Part shown: one piece after another, positions 36,715-45,810 of the stretch
Layout: each line of letters opens with the position of its first letter
How positions within the stretch are numbered: position 1 is the first letter of the stretch
Source of the DNA: Torulaspora globosa
Lineage: Eukaryota > Ascomycota > Saccharomycetes > Saccharomycetales > Saccharomycetaceae
Direction of reading: 5' to 3'
NCBI RefSeq assembly: GCF_014133895.1
Contig: NC_050733.1
Coordinates: 248,001 to 312,000, forward strand
Length of the DNA: 64,000 nucleotides
The notes under the pieces: generated by a model
Database searches by the model: none
Seen by the model: only the letters and a program-made list of their open reading frames with translations
Told to the model about the DNA's origin: nothing
Position numbers and translations under genes: made by a program

Positions 36715-39348
36715 TTACATACCGCGGGCATCCTTTTGAAGATTGCCGTTCTCTCCCTCGAGGCGGCTGATGTCTTGCTCTAAACCCTTTATAACCATTT
36801 CGAGCTCGTTGGCCTCGCGAGCTCTGAGTTCGCTTCTTCTCACTCTATCCTTCTCTCTTTTGGACACGAACTGAGATTTCAAATTCTCAAACTCTACTGT
36901 GTTTTGATTGACTTCTCTTTGCAGCCGCTCTCGCTTAGCGAACAGCTTCTCCTTTTTGCTGTTTAGCTGGTTAAGTTCTTGCTCTAGTTTGGAGCGTTTC
37001 AGTTCGGCCTCTTTCAAAGTGTTATCAAACGACTCTTGGAGCTTACTATACTCCATCTGTCTCCTTAAATGAGTATCCTTTTGTGTCAAATACTCTTCCT
37101 CAAGCTTGAATTCTTCATTTGTAAGCCTTTGCAAATGATCCTCCAGTTTACATAACGTAGCCTCGGTCTGTTGGTGAGCTGTCTTTAAGCTCTCCACTTT
37201 TGAAGCATTCTTCTCATCGTTAGTCGCGTTCTGGGATATCTTGCTCTTATAATGGTCAATGTCCTGCCTGAGTCCATTCAATTTCTTGCTGACTTCTTTC
37301 TTCGTCTTTTTCAATTTGACACGGCCTTCAGCTAAGTTAGTGTTGGTAGTCAAAACGGAATGCTTTAAAGTGAGCAGAGGTGATAAAAATTTTCTGTGGT
37401 AGTAGGATGGGAAGCTGAAATCAATCGCTTCGAACTTTTCCGTCGCATCTTTTACGCCCACTGTTCTAACCATCAAGTCTGAGATCAAATAATCCTCCAT
37501 TTGACGAAGCCTATTGATAAACTGAATATCATAAGGACAGGAAGGTACTAAGCCGCCAACAACAACCAGTTCTTCCCCCTCATGCTCTAGTATGAGAGCA
37601 CACGAAACCTCGGACCATATGACGCCGTTCACTAGCACGATAAGTTCCCCTTCATGAAGATTTTCAATATGAAAGGTAATCGAGTTGCTAGCAATCTCAA
37701 CAATGCAAACTTTGTAATCCTTGTCATCTTTTTTGAAGATATTGTCATTAGTTGCCACGATGTGCAATTGAGCGTAATCGTCAAATGCGGTTTGAGCGAT
37801 TAGAGCCATTGTTTTTGAAGATTGAAGCTTGTTGAAAACACTCTCTGATGCTTGTTCATCACATATATTGCTGTTAGAAGCTGTGGGGGTTATACTACCA
37901 TCTGAGCTGTCATTTTCTGATGCCACCCCAGAATTAGACGGCGTCAAAGTCACTTCTTTGCTTTCTTTTAAGTATCTTTTCTCGAAGTTAGTCGTCTTCA
38001 AAGTGACGACGATTGACCATAAAGGTGGGATCAAATGCTGATTTTTTCTCTTGAAAAGATGACGGATAAAGTTCTCCAAGTTACTCGTAACAGTGACATC
38101 TAATTTCAGATTGCGGGTTTCCCTGTTTGCTCCAAATTCAACTTTAACATCGTAAAATTGGTTAGTATAGATATTCTCTACCTTATCAGATCCTTGGGAG
38201 TTTGTCGGGGAAGGTATTGTGACATTTGTAGCCATGGTCTGGGAATTATCCTGGCTTTCATACCTTAAAGAGGCCTCGAAGGCTTCGTATTGGCTCACCA
38301 CACCAGTAAAATATGGCAATCTTTGCTTGCCTTTGTTGCTCTTCTTAGCGTAGTTTAGAAAACCGTTTGGAAAAGCCATCGAACTATTCGAGTCTTGGCT
38401 TGTCGAATTAGAGCCTAGCCTTTCAGCAAAGGTTTGCTGCTGGTGTTGTAGCGCACTATTAACATTAGGATTTTCCGAAGCATTTTTCGCTGTGCATAAG
38501 GATGAAACTCTCTGCCCTGAACCTTTATTTGGTTCGCTCTTAAGGGAAACGGACTTCTTGCAGCTTTTCTGTTTATCGTCATCGTAGTGTTGGCTCAGTG
38601 TGCTTTGACTAAACTGAAAGACAACAACATGGAAGGAAACATAGTAAAGTAAATGTCGTCCATATCTGCTGAGCCACGACATTACTTGGCACTGCACAAA
38701 GGAGCCTGTGTCCGCTGCGCCCTTGTCTTGTGGCATAGAAGGTTTAAACAGTGAAGTGGGGAAAGTAATACCGAGATCAGATGGCGTAGAAGATCCGCCA
38801 AAACGCTGGATGATACCGACTTTTTGGTAGACGTGCAAAGCCATAGCATAAAGCACAGAGCATGACGTGGCATAGCTTAGACAGTCTTTAGGATCGTTAA
38901 TCATCGAAGATGCCAATATTGACAATGCTAGGTTCTCAATAGGCTTCAAAAAATAATTTTCACCGTATAATTTCAAAATTGTGGCTACCAATATCTCACT
39001 TATCAACAATGGCAATGACAAGCTGTGTTTTACCCGCCAGCTGGGCAGTTTTGACTGCTTCTTGTCATTCCCATTAACCGGATACCTCACATCTATGTTA
39101 TCATCAACATGTGATACTTCAGCCATCGGCGGTGATGGCTTTTTGGATAGAAATAATGCAATGAAAGAGTTTGTCAGAAAGTTGCGGAACCTAGTGGCAA
39201 TAACGAACGATGTCAATAAACATAGTGATGCAAAATGATTGAAACTCAAAAAGACAATAAATAGTGCAAGGGTATCCTTGAATCTATGCTTTTTTGCAAA
39301 TGCGATGGGCTGGCTGTCATCAATTGGGCGAGAAGAATGTCGCTTCAT
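36715..39348 (-). CDS. NNF2: Nnf2-like coiled-coil protein
   Basis: The 877-aa product is matched to S. cerevisiae NNF2 (YGR089W, 936 aa) mainly by position beside tRNA-Thr/UTP22 and by architecture. The N terminus has a hydrophobic stretch (about 30-70, LALFIVFLSFNHFASLCLL) and others near 115-165 and 230-255, suggesting membrane association. The C-terminal 230 residues (about 645-877) form a long coiled coil rich in Glu/Lys/Leu/Gln (KLEEDLQ-like heptads). The middle is Ser/Asn-rich and followed by a folded region with no motif I recognise. Nnf2 is reported to interact with the RNA polymerase subunit Rpb8; its function is poorly defined. Confidence 0.75.
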   Translation of the reverse strand: MKRHSSRPIDDSQPIAFAKKHRFKDTLALFIVFLSFNHFASLCLLTSFVIATRFRNFLTNSFIALFLSKKPSPPMAEVSHVDDNIDVRYPVNGNDKKQSKLPSWRVKHSLSLPLLISEILVATILKLYGENYFLKPIENLALSILASSMINDPKDCLSYATSCSVLYAMALHVYQKVGIIQRFGGSSTPSDLGITFPTSLFKPSMPQDKGAADTGSFVQCQVMSWLSRYGRHLLYYVSFHVVVFQFSQSTLSQHYDDDKQKSCKKSVSLKSEPNKGSGQRVSSLCTAKNASENPNVNSALQHQQQTFAERLGSNSTSQDSNSSMAFPNGFLNYAKKSNKGKQRLPYFTGVVSQYEAFEASLRYESQDNSQTMATNVTIPSPTNSQGSDKVENIYTNQFYDVKVEFGANRETRNLKLDVTVTSNLENFIRHLFKRKNQHLIPPLWSIVVTLKTTNFEKRYLKESKEVTLTPSNSGVASENDSSDGSITPTASNSNICDEQASESVFNKLQSSKTMALIAQTAFDDYAQLHIVATNDNIFKKDDKDYKVCIVEIASNSITFHIENLHEGELIVLVNGVIWSEVSCALILEHEGEELVVVGGLVPSCPYDIQFINRLRQMEDYLISDLMVRTVGVKDATEKFEAIDFSFPSYYHRKFLSPLLTLKHSVLTTNTNLAEGRVKLKKTKKEVSKKLNGLRQDIDHYKSKISQNATNDEKNASKVESLKTAHQQTEATLCKLEDHLQRLTNEEFKLEEEYLTQKDTHLRRQMEYSKLQESFDNTLKEAELKRSKLEQELNQLNSKKEKLFAKRERLQREVNQNTVEFENLKSQFVSKREKDRVRRSELRAREANELEMVIKGLEQDISRLEGENGNLQKDARGM

Positions 39349-39625
39349 TCTTCTCCCGGATTTCGCTATTTGGACGCAAGTACCTGTGAGACGACTTGAG
39401 GAGACTCAATAATCGTCAGAAATGCGGTTTTTTCACTGTTATAGACGAGCGATGATATGACTTTCTGTGTTGTGAAAGTATGTATACATTTGATATTTCA
39501 CGAATTTCAGTTCGTCAGTATAAGGTGCATGTCACGTGATATATGTGACAATGAATAAAACTCTTGGCGTTTATGGAATGATTCGATTTTTATCCGTACC
39601 TAGGTTAATCTACTGATATTTGAAG
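39349..39625. other. Junction between the two synteny blocks
   Basis: This 277-bp interval joins NNF2 (S. cerevisiae chromosome VII) to SNT1 (chromosome III). It contains GTCACGTG (39531-39538), a Cbf1/CDEI-type E-box, but no CDEIII-like element, so it is not a point centromere. No tRNA, LTR or repeat that might have mediated rearrangement is visible. Confidence 0.6.
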
Positions 39626-42600
39626 CTAAGTATTGTTGCCTTGGTTGCCGCTCGGTTTGGGTGCTTGAGGAGGAAGCAAAGATTCTGAAGCTATGGCCGC
39701 TAGGGCGCCCAATGGATCCACTGCGAAATTGAAGTTAGTTTGCTGAGGCTGAGCAAGCGGAGGAGGACAGGCCAGCGAGCCTTTATCTAAAGCTCTGCGT
39801 GGAAGGGTTGTCTGCGGTTGAGCGCGTAGCAGCTGCTGGTGCTCGGGATTCAGAAGTGAGGAAATCGAGCTTGAACGACGATTTTCCGGTGAAGATGAGG
39901 AAGAGTTCTGCAGATCCTGCACGACAACTTTTCCCACACTGGGACGGACGGCGCTTGTCGGTTGGCTGTGCTGCAGCTGACCGAAATGTGGAACCTGATT
40001 TGTCGATTGGAGGACCAGAGGAGGAACATAGCTTTGTTTCTTGTCATCGGTATTCAGAATACTCATGATGGATGAGACGGCGCCTGCTGGCTTTTCCTGC
40101 TTGCATAGTAAATTTTCAGTAGGAGATGGAGATAGTTGTAGTGGCTGGTTCAGTGGTTCAATTTTCGTCGATTCTGCAGGCACAGTACCAGGCAATTGGA
40201 TGGAAGGCAATCTAGGTGGTGGTAGAGTGCTGGTGGGAGTTAAAGCCTGCGAAAATGAGTCTCTATTGGACTTGTGTGTGTAAAGTTGAGAGGCGGTTGT
40301 GATATCTGGTAGCTTTTTCTCAGACGGTGCTTGGTTTGAAAAGAATCCTAAAGCAGGCCTCTGCTGGGGCGGGATTCCATTGGATGTTTGTAAAGAATTT
40401 TGCTCCGCCTGGATTAGAATCTGAGATTGCTGAACAGAACCGGAGCTCGTTGCGTTCCGCCTGAAATCAGCCTCTTCGACTATGGATTTCCATCCGAGCT
40501 GTGCGGCATTTCTTTGGTAGTAGTTTCGCACCATAGTTGTCGACTTGGTTCCCAGCTTCTCTGAGATGAGTGACCACTGTGAGCCAAACTGTTTCAGCAA
40601 TTCAGGGAACAGATTTGCCTCCTTCACACTCCAATAACTCGATTTGTGATCAGCACTGCTCTTATGTCTTTTTCTTTGAAGGTTGTCATCATTTGAAATC
40701 TCGGAACGCTGCGAATCACTTGGCTGTTCGATACTTTCTGCGACTCTGGGTGGCTGCTCATTAGCTGAATCTGTATTGTTATCTGTAGGCGGCTGCTCAT
40801 CCAATATGGTTTTCTCCGCATTGGTGAAGATGCCATCGCCATCATGAGCTCTTTTCTTCAGCCCAGACGCATCTATATCACTTTTGTCTGGCATAGGGGA
40901 GAGTGGATAGGGCTTTTGGTGAGCCATGTTGTTGCTATTACCTTCCGCCAATTTTTGCTCATCCTTTTGACTTTTGACTGCTTCTTCATCTACTGTTCTC
41001 TGTTCTTTTCGCGGTACCTTCGCACTCATGTTATTGCTCATATCTTGAGTTTCTGGAATTTTAATTACTACTTGCTCCATCTGTTTGAACGGTTTCTCAT
41101 GCATACTGACAATGTTCTTATCTTCAGGGGATGTAACGACAGTAGTCTCCTTATTGATATCTGCGTTGCGCACTGAAGTATCAGCTTCATTGTTGGAAGT
41201 TGATATTTCAACATCTACTTCAGAGCTTCTTTCTTTCTTTTTGCGACGTTTGGCTGTTGCACCCTTCTGTCTCTTCTTGTTCTTATCATTTAGCAGTTTC
41301 TTGTAACCGACGGTATTCTTACTTTTGTAGTAGTGCAGAACGCATTCCTCTGGGGACCTTAGGCCTCCCATAAATTGAGAAATCTTGCCAAACTTTTTCG
41401 GGTATGTTAAGTAACCCTCCACAAAGAGCTCGTGTTCATTCTGGGTAAAAGTGTCTACACCATCCTTCAAGATCCTTGAGGCCCATAGATGTTTGTCCGT
41501 GACGAGATTGTTGACATTCTTCAGTTTCAAAGTATATCTTTCCACAGGATTTATTATCATTGGGGGTATATCTGCAGCTTGTTGATGATGTTTGTAGTCC
41601 GGGTCAATTTGAAGTAAAACATTTTCGATCTCTGCGTCGTCCACAAAATCCGCCCTATTGCGTCTTCGTGACGATCCGGATATTCCTGAATTACGCTCTG
41701 ATAGCTTTCGCTCGTTCATTTCTCGCTCTTTTTCCTCTAACTCCTCTTGCCTCTTACGCTCCAACTCTTCTTTCCTCATTTTCCTGCTCATTTCATCAAT
41801 TTGCTCGCAATTTTCAACCCAGGTCGCTTGAAGATCAGAAAACTGCTTCTTGAGTTGTAACTTCCTCAGATATTCATATCTTTTTACAGATGCGATCTTC
41901 CGGCAAAGAAGTGGTCGCAGAGCTTGTCTATGGATAAGAAGATTTTGTTGGATGAAGGGATATGAGCTGACGGCTTTAATGGGCTGCCGGAGAAGATATC
42001 TTTGTTTCTCAATGACTTTTTCCCTTGATTGATTCTTAAGTTCCCAGAGTCTCGTTTCAGCTTTGGAGAGTGGAAAAATGCATTTGTCAAGTGGCTTTAT
42101 GGGTATGCTATAGCCAACCTTTGGTTCTTGTGGTGATAATTTTTTCAAATCTGTTTTGAGGAGGTCTGGCTCATAAATGAATTCGTAATCGTCATAAATC
42201 TTTGATGGTTCCTTATGGAAAATGGGTTCTTCTTCAATCCGCTGCTTTTCTGAATCCTCGTTCACTAATTCCTTTAGCTCATTTAGGGACGTACCTGAAG
42301 ACGACCACATTTCGGATGTTTTCTTAAGCGGTTTAGACACTTCTTTAGCAGTTTCAGGCGATGTTTTCTCCAATTCTTCATCTTCAGTGGCCTTTGGTGG
42401 CTCTTTGGACGGAAGGAAAGTCGATTTGTCTAGACTCGTCCGTTTGAGATTCGCTGCATGTTCTTTTTCCACTTTCCGAGTTGTCTCCGCAACTGAATTA
42501 ATCAAGCTGGATCCCAAAGAATGTGGGTTCTCATCTCTGGCGTCTAACCCATTTATCTCGGGTATAACCTCTGACTCGTCACCGCTTTCTCTACGAGACG

Positions 42601-43276
42601 ACGATCCGTTGAACCGACTGAAATGACCTGAGGAAGCAATAGTAGGTGATGGTGTAGTCCTCCTAGGGCCCTGTGATGACGGGGGGACAGTTGTAAATTT
42701 ACTCTTTTGAGATTTCCAAAAAGGCGGCCTCGCCGCAGAGCCACTGTAATTGTCGTAATGATCCATATTTAAATTCGAAAAACTCTGTGACCTCCATTTG
42801 TTGCTTCGGGAGTAGTAACCGCTGGCTGTATTGAGACTGGCGTTTGCGGGCCCATTACCGCCGGCCATCGGATAGCCATAAGAAGAGTCCTTCTTGGCCA
42901 TCTCCATCGATCTCGGCCTCGCCTGCTGGGCCTGACCCTGGTTATATCTGCTCCCGGAATAACGGGAACCAGACGGTTTCATATGTGGGTCCCCTGCAAA
43001 TGGCTGTGTTTCGACCTCTACCTCTGGATTGTACCGGCTACCTGGATTTCTGCTCGACACCGGTCTACTGGGAGAGCTGGGATCGTATCGGGACGGCCTC
43101 GGGATCTCGCTGGCTGCGGCCGGGATCGCGGCCGGGGTGCTACCGCTAGGTAGCATCCCGTAGCCGCCGTTTCCCGCGTAGCTCTTCTTCGGAAACGAAC
43201 TTCCGTACCTCATCATATGGTTGGGACCACCATTCGAATAATAATATCTCTTCTTCGAGGGAGGAGGATGCGACAT
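39626..43276 (-). CDS. SNT1: Snt1, SANT-domain subunit of the Set3 histone deacetylase complex
   Basis: The 1216-aa product corresponds to Snt1 (YCR033W, 1226 aa), the NCoR/SMRT-like scaffold of Set3C (Set3, Hos2, Hst1, Sif2). The start at 43276 gives MSHPPPSKKRYYYSNGG, close to the S. cerevisiae N terminus; the longer frame begins at TTG. Blocks in order: a disordered Ser/Pro/Arg-rich N terminus; CIFPLSKAETRLWELKNQ near 400; a charged coiled coil with RRRNRADFVDDAEIENVLLQ; SANT1 at about 605-655 (LFVEGYLTYPKKFGKI, RSPEECVLHYYKSK); SANT2 at about 878-930 (FGSQWSLISEKLGTKS); and a disordered tail. Confidence 0.95.
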   Translation of the reverse strand: MSHPPPSKKRYYYSNGGPNHMMRYGSSFPKKSYAGNGGYGMLPSGSTPAAIPAAASEIPRPSRYDPSSPSRPVSSRNPGSRYNPEVEVETQPFAGDPHMKPSGSRYSGSRYNQGQAQQARPRSMEMAKKDSSYGYPMAGGNGPANASLNTASGYYSRSNKWRSQSFSNLNMDHYDNYSGSAARPPFWKSQKSKFTTVPPSSQGPRRTTPSPTIASSGHFSRFNGSSSRRESGDESEVIPEINGLDARDENPHSLGSSLINSVAETTRKVEKEHAANLKRTSLDKSTFLPSKEPPKATEDEELEKTSPETAKEVSKPLKKTSEMWSSSGTSLNELKELVNEDSEKQRIEEEPIFHKEPSKIYDDYEFIYEPDLLKTDLKKLSPQEPKVGYSIPIKPLDKCIFPLSKAETRLWELKNQSREKVIEKQRYLLRQPIKAVSSYPFIQQNLLIHRQALRPLLCRKIASVKRYEYLRKLQLKKQFSDLQATWVENCEQIDEMSRKMRKEELERKRQEELEEKEREMNERKLSERNSGISGSSRRRNRADFVDDAEIENVLLQIDPDYKHHQQAADIPPMIINPVERYTLKLKNVNNLVTDKHLWASRILKDGVDTFTQNEHELFVEGYLTYPKKFGKISQFMGGLRSPEECVLHYYKSKNTVGYKKLLNDKNKKRQKGATAKRRKKKERSSEVDVEISTSNNEADTSVRNADINKETTVVTSPEDKNIVSMHEKPFKQMEQVVIKIPETQDMSNNMSAKVPRKEQRTVDEEAVKSQKDEQKLAEGNSNNMAHQKPYPLSPMPDKSDIDASGLKKRAHDGDGIFTNAEKTILDEQPPTDNNTDSANEQPPRVAESIEQPSDSQRSEISNDDNLQRKRHKSSADHKSSYWSVKEANLFPELLKQFGSQWSLISEKLGTKSTTMVRNYYQRNAAQLGWKSIVEEADFRRNATSSGSVQQSQILIQAEQNSLQTSNGIPPQQRPALGFFSNQAPSEKKLPDITTASQLYTHKSNRDSFSQALTPTSTLPPPRLPSIQLPGTVPAESTKIEPLNQPLQLSPSPTENLLCKQEKPAGAVSSIMSILNTDDKKQSYVPPLVLQSTNQVPHFGQLQHSQPTSAVRPSVGKVVVQDLQNSSSSSPENRRSSSISSLLNPEHQQLLRAQPQTTLPRRALDKGSLACPPPLAQPQQTNFNFAVDPLGALAAIASESLLPPQAPKPSGNQGNNT

Positions 43277-43391
43277 GTCAAACAACAACACTGTCAACTG
43301 GAGAAAAAAAGACTAGCAATCAATACACCTGAAAGCGACCCCACATGTACTTCCAAACAGAAAACAACCACTATGACGTCACTTTCCCCAG

Positions 43392-43517
43392 CTAAAGGGT
43401 TCTACTTAGCAGATTCCTCCTTTGACGTTGCTGTTCTTGTTGTTCTTGATAGTAGTTTATCATGGTCTTGGGCCCATTTTTCCTTTCTAGCGGTATCCTC
43501 TTCGTGTAACGTGACAT
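43392..43517 (-). CDS. Candidate 41-aa small protein or SNT1 upstream ORF
   Basis: A complete ATG-to-TAG frame encodes 41 residues: a basic N terminus (MSRYTKRIPLERKNGPKT), then a Gln/Glu/Arg-rich helix (MINYYQEQQEQQRQRRNLL). The ATG context (GCAAAATGTC) has A at -3, and an in-frame stop lies just upstream. It ends 115 bp before the SNT1 ATG on the same strand. It may therefore be either a short gene or a strong uORF in the SNT1 leader. The composition looks protein-like, but I recognise no homologue. Confidence 0.4.
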   Translation of the reverse strand: MSRYTKRIPLERKNGPKTMINYYQEQQEQQRQRRNLLSRTL

Positions 43518-43882
43518 TTTGCGTTAAGAATCAGCAGCATTTATCAGGAGCTTATTAAGGCATCTTGACGGCTTCTGGAAGGGAGCAGTGGATGGATCAG
43601 ATAATGCTGCTGCCCGCAGACCTGTATTTGGGACTGGGTGGCAGGCCTTGATCGTAGAGGCGAGTAACGAAATCGGAACCTGCGACAATTGCATCGCTCT
43701 AAGATCGGGTGAACACGCACAGAGCCGGGCAAGAGATCGTAGCCGATGTGATCAGATGTCTGTGAGTGGTCTTGATCGTTAAGCGCTCAACAATGGCCCC
43801 AGCTGCAAGCACTAGGATATCCCAAAGTGGTAAAGCAGGGAAGAACGCGCAAATGGCTGGTTTCTGCCGTGTAAGAAAAGTG

Positions 43883-43920
43883 ACGCGTCTGAAAAAATGA
43901 GACGCGTAAACGGTTTCGTG
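43883..43920 (+). promoter_or_regulatory. Two MCB boxes and an SCB before CDC6
   Basis: ACGCGT occurs at 43883-43888 and 43902-43907, and TTTCGTG (reverse of CACGAAA) at 43914-43920. They lie 100-140 bp before the CDC6 ATG. MBF binds ACGCGT and SBF binds CACGAAA in G1/S promoters, so late-G1 expression is expected. Confidence 0.75.
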
Positions 43921-44020
43921 TCTGTCGGTCATATATTAATGAGGAAGAGGCATCGGTAGATCGATCTGGGATCAATTGTGGTTCTGATGGGCAGCGAGTC
44001 GTTGGATCAGAAGTGAAAAG

Positions 44021-45580
44021 ATGGATTGTAGTGCTGGCGTTGCGACCGGTAGGGTTTTGAGATCGAGAAAGAGAAGCAATGAAGGGTTGATCATGCCAAG
44101 CACGCCAAAGAAGGCCAGGTCCGAAAACTGTGCGTTGCCTATGACTCCTCCCGCTACTGGGGTGAAGAAGCAGTGCGCAAAGGAGCCCCTCACGCCCTGT
44201 GCGTCTCCGATGAGGTTGATTTTTGGTAAAAGGTCGATGTATTCGAGGACAAAAGCGCTTTTGCAGCGGTCGTCGGGTCTTTTTACCGAGCTGGACGGAC
44301 ATCTACCGACTAGAAAATCCCAGCATTCGGATATTTTGTCATTTTTGAACCGTAGCGTGGGAGGCCGCGTGAGCGATTCTCTGTACATTACTGGGCCGCC
44401 TGGTACCGGAAAGACCGCTCAAATTGATGCGATCGTTAAGAATCGGTTTCTGCCGGTGATACTGCCGTCTGCCGCCGATTCCAAGATTACTCGGCCAGCT
44501 TCTGCAAAGGGTCTTAAAAATGTTTCGTACTACGAGTTGCCCGACGGGAAAGTGGAAACGGTCGCTGTGACAACAATCAATTGTATCGCTGTTAATGACC
44601 CTTCGACTATTTTCAACAAGATTTACACGTCACTGGTCTCTTCGCCTGAGTCTGGCGCTCCGGTTAAGACTATGTCCGAGTTACAGCGTTTCTTGGAAAG
44701 CTACGAGGGATCTACTGGGTTCTTGGTTATTTTGGATGAGATGGATAAGTTAGTGCATTCAAACTCAAATGATACAAATTCGACAAAGACGATTTTCGAG
44801 TTGTTTTTGCTGGCCAAATTGCCTTCCGCCAGATTCACACTTATTGGAATCGCTAACAGTTTGGACATGAAGGATAGATTCCTATCTCGTCTGAACTTGA
44901 GACAAGATCTCTTGCCCGAGACGCTCGTTTTCCATCCGTATACGCCTGATGAGATGTTTGAGATCATCATGAATCGCTTGAAAAGAGTAAGTTGTAACGA
45001 GGAGGACTGCGTTTTCAACCCAATGGCTATCAAGTTCGCCGCAAAGAAGTGTTCTGGTAACACGGGTGACTTAAGAAAGCTATTCGACGTGTTGAGAAGC
45101 AGTATTGAAATTGTCGAGTTGCAAGTGGTCGCTTCCAAATTGAAGGATAAAGATGCAAATTCGTCAAGTTTAGTCAAAGTAGGACTGCCCCACGTTGCCA
45201 AAGTCTTCTCTCAGTTCATGAATAACTCTTCGACAAGATCAAGAATCAACAAACTGAACATGCAACAACGTCTCATTCTGTGTGCCATCGTGCACAGGGA
45301 AAAGACAGATATATTTCAAACGCACTGTTCGCTAGACGACAGCTATGATTACTACGTCAATTTACTCAAGAATAAGGACGCTCTGACGCCTTTGAAGAGG
45401 AACGAATTTTTGGAGACTTGTAACGCTCTGGAGACTTGTGGTGTGACCCGAATTTTCCAAGGCAGATCAACGGGAAAGACCAGGCATGCTATTAAATTAA
45501 TCAAATCATCCATCGACGAGAAGGAATTCGAGGAAGAGATGAGCAAAGTCGAAATACTCCGGAGGTTTCTAACGAACTAG
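44021..45580 (+). CDS. CDC6: Replication licensing ATPase Cdc6
   Basis: The 519-aa AAA+ protein (513 in S. cerevisiae) loads Mcm2-7 onto ORC-bound origins in G1. The Walker A motif GPPGTGKT is at 125-132 and Walker B LDEMD with Asp239-Glu240. Sensor-1 and sensor-2 regions follow (about 270-350, GNTGDLRKLFDVLR), then a C-terminal winged helix. The N-terminal 120 residues are disordered and basic. They carry CDK consensus sites such as STPKKAR and TPCASPMR and a likely nuclear signal (RSRKRS), which fits Cdc28-driven SCF-Cdc4 degradation. Downstream neighbour YJL193W is as in S. cerevisiae. Confidence 0.97.
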   Translation: MDCSAGVATGRVLRSRKRSNEGLIMPSTPKKARSENCALPMTPPATGVKKQCAKEPLTPCASPMRLIFGKRSMYSRTKALLQRSSGLFTELDGHLPTRKSQHSDILSFLNRSVGGRVSDSLYITGPPGTGKTAQIDAIVKNRFLPVILPSAADSKITRPASAKGLKNVSYYELPDGKVETVAVTTINCIAVNDPSTIFNKIYTSLVSSPESGAPVKTMSELQRFLESYEGSTGFLVILDEMDKLVHSNSNDTNSTKTIFELFLLAKLPSARFTLIGIANSLDMKDRFLSRLNLRQDLLPETLVFHPYTPDEMFEIIMNRLKRVSCNEEDCVFNPMAIKFAAKKCSGNTGDLRKLFDVLRSSIEIVELQVVASKLKDKDANSSSLVKVGLPHVAKVFSQFMNNSSTRSRINKLNMQQRLILCAIVHREKTDIFQTHCSLDDSYDYYVNLLKNKDALTPLKRNEFLETCNALETCGVTRIFQGRSTGKTRHAIKLIKSSIDEKEFEEEMSKVEILRRFLTN

Positions 45581-45810
45581 CATGAATACTTACAACTTAC
45601 AAGCATACATTTTTTGCATATAGATTTAGCATAGAGAGCACTTGAAAGCATCAATTTGACTTTATTTCTATTTAGTGACACTTCTGATGATCGCTTCGTT
45701 GACCTGAACGGACAGGTTATCGCTTGATGGAGAGGTAACATTGGGAGACTACATTAGGTGGAAGCCTCAGGAGTTTAGCAGTTTACATGCTTACATGAAT
45801 AGATGGTTAG

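Larger units (their letters stand above)
43277..44020. promoter_or_regulatory. Divergent SNT1/CDC6 intergenic region
   Basis: The 744 bp hold the SNT1 leader with a 41-codon open frame and the CDC6 promoter with MCB boxes, both listed separately. Longer frames on both strands in 43200-44000 start at non-ATG codons or mirror these and have no recognisable product. Confidence 0.5.

Noticed and set aside
39531..39538. GTCACGTG as CDEI of a centromere
   Set aside because: No CDEIII-like element lies within about 150 bp on either side and no 80-bp very AT-rich CDEII follows; it is more likely a Cbf1 promoter site.
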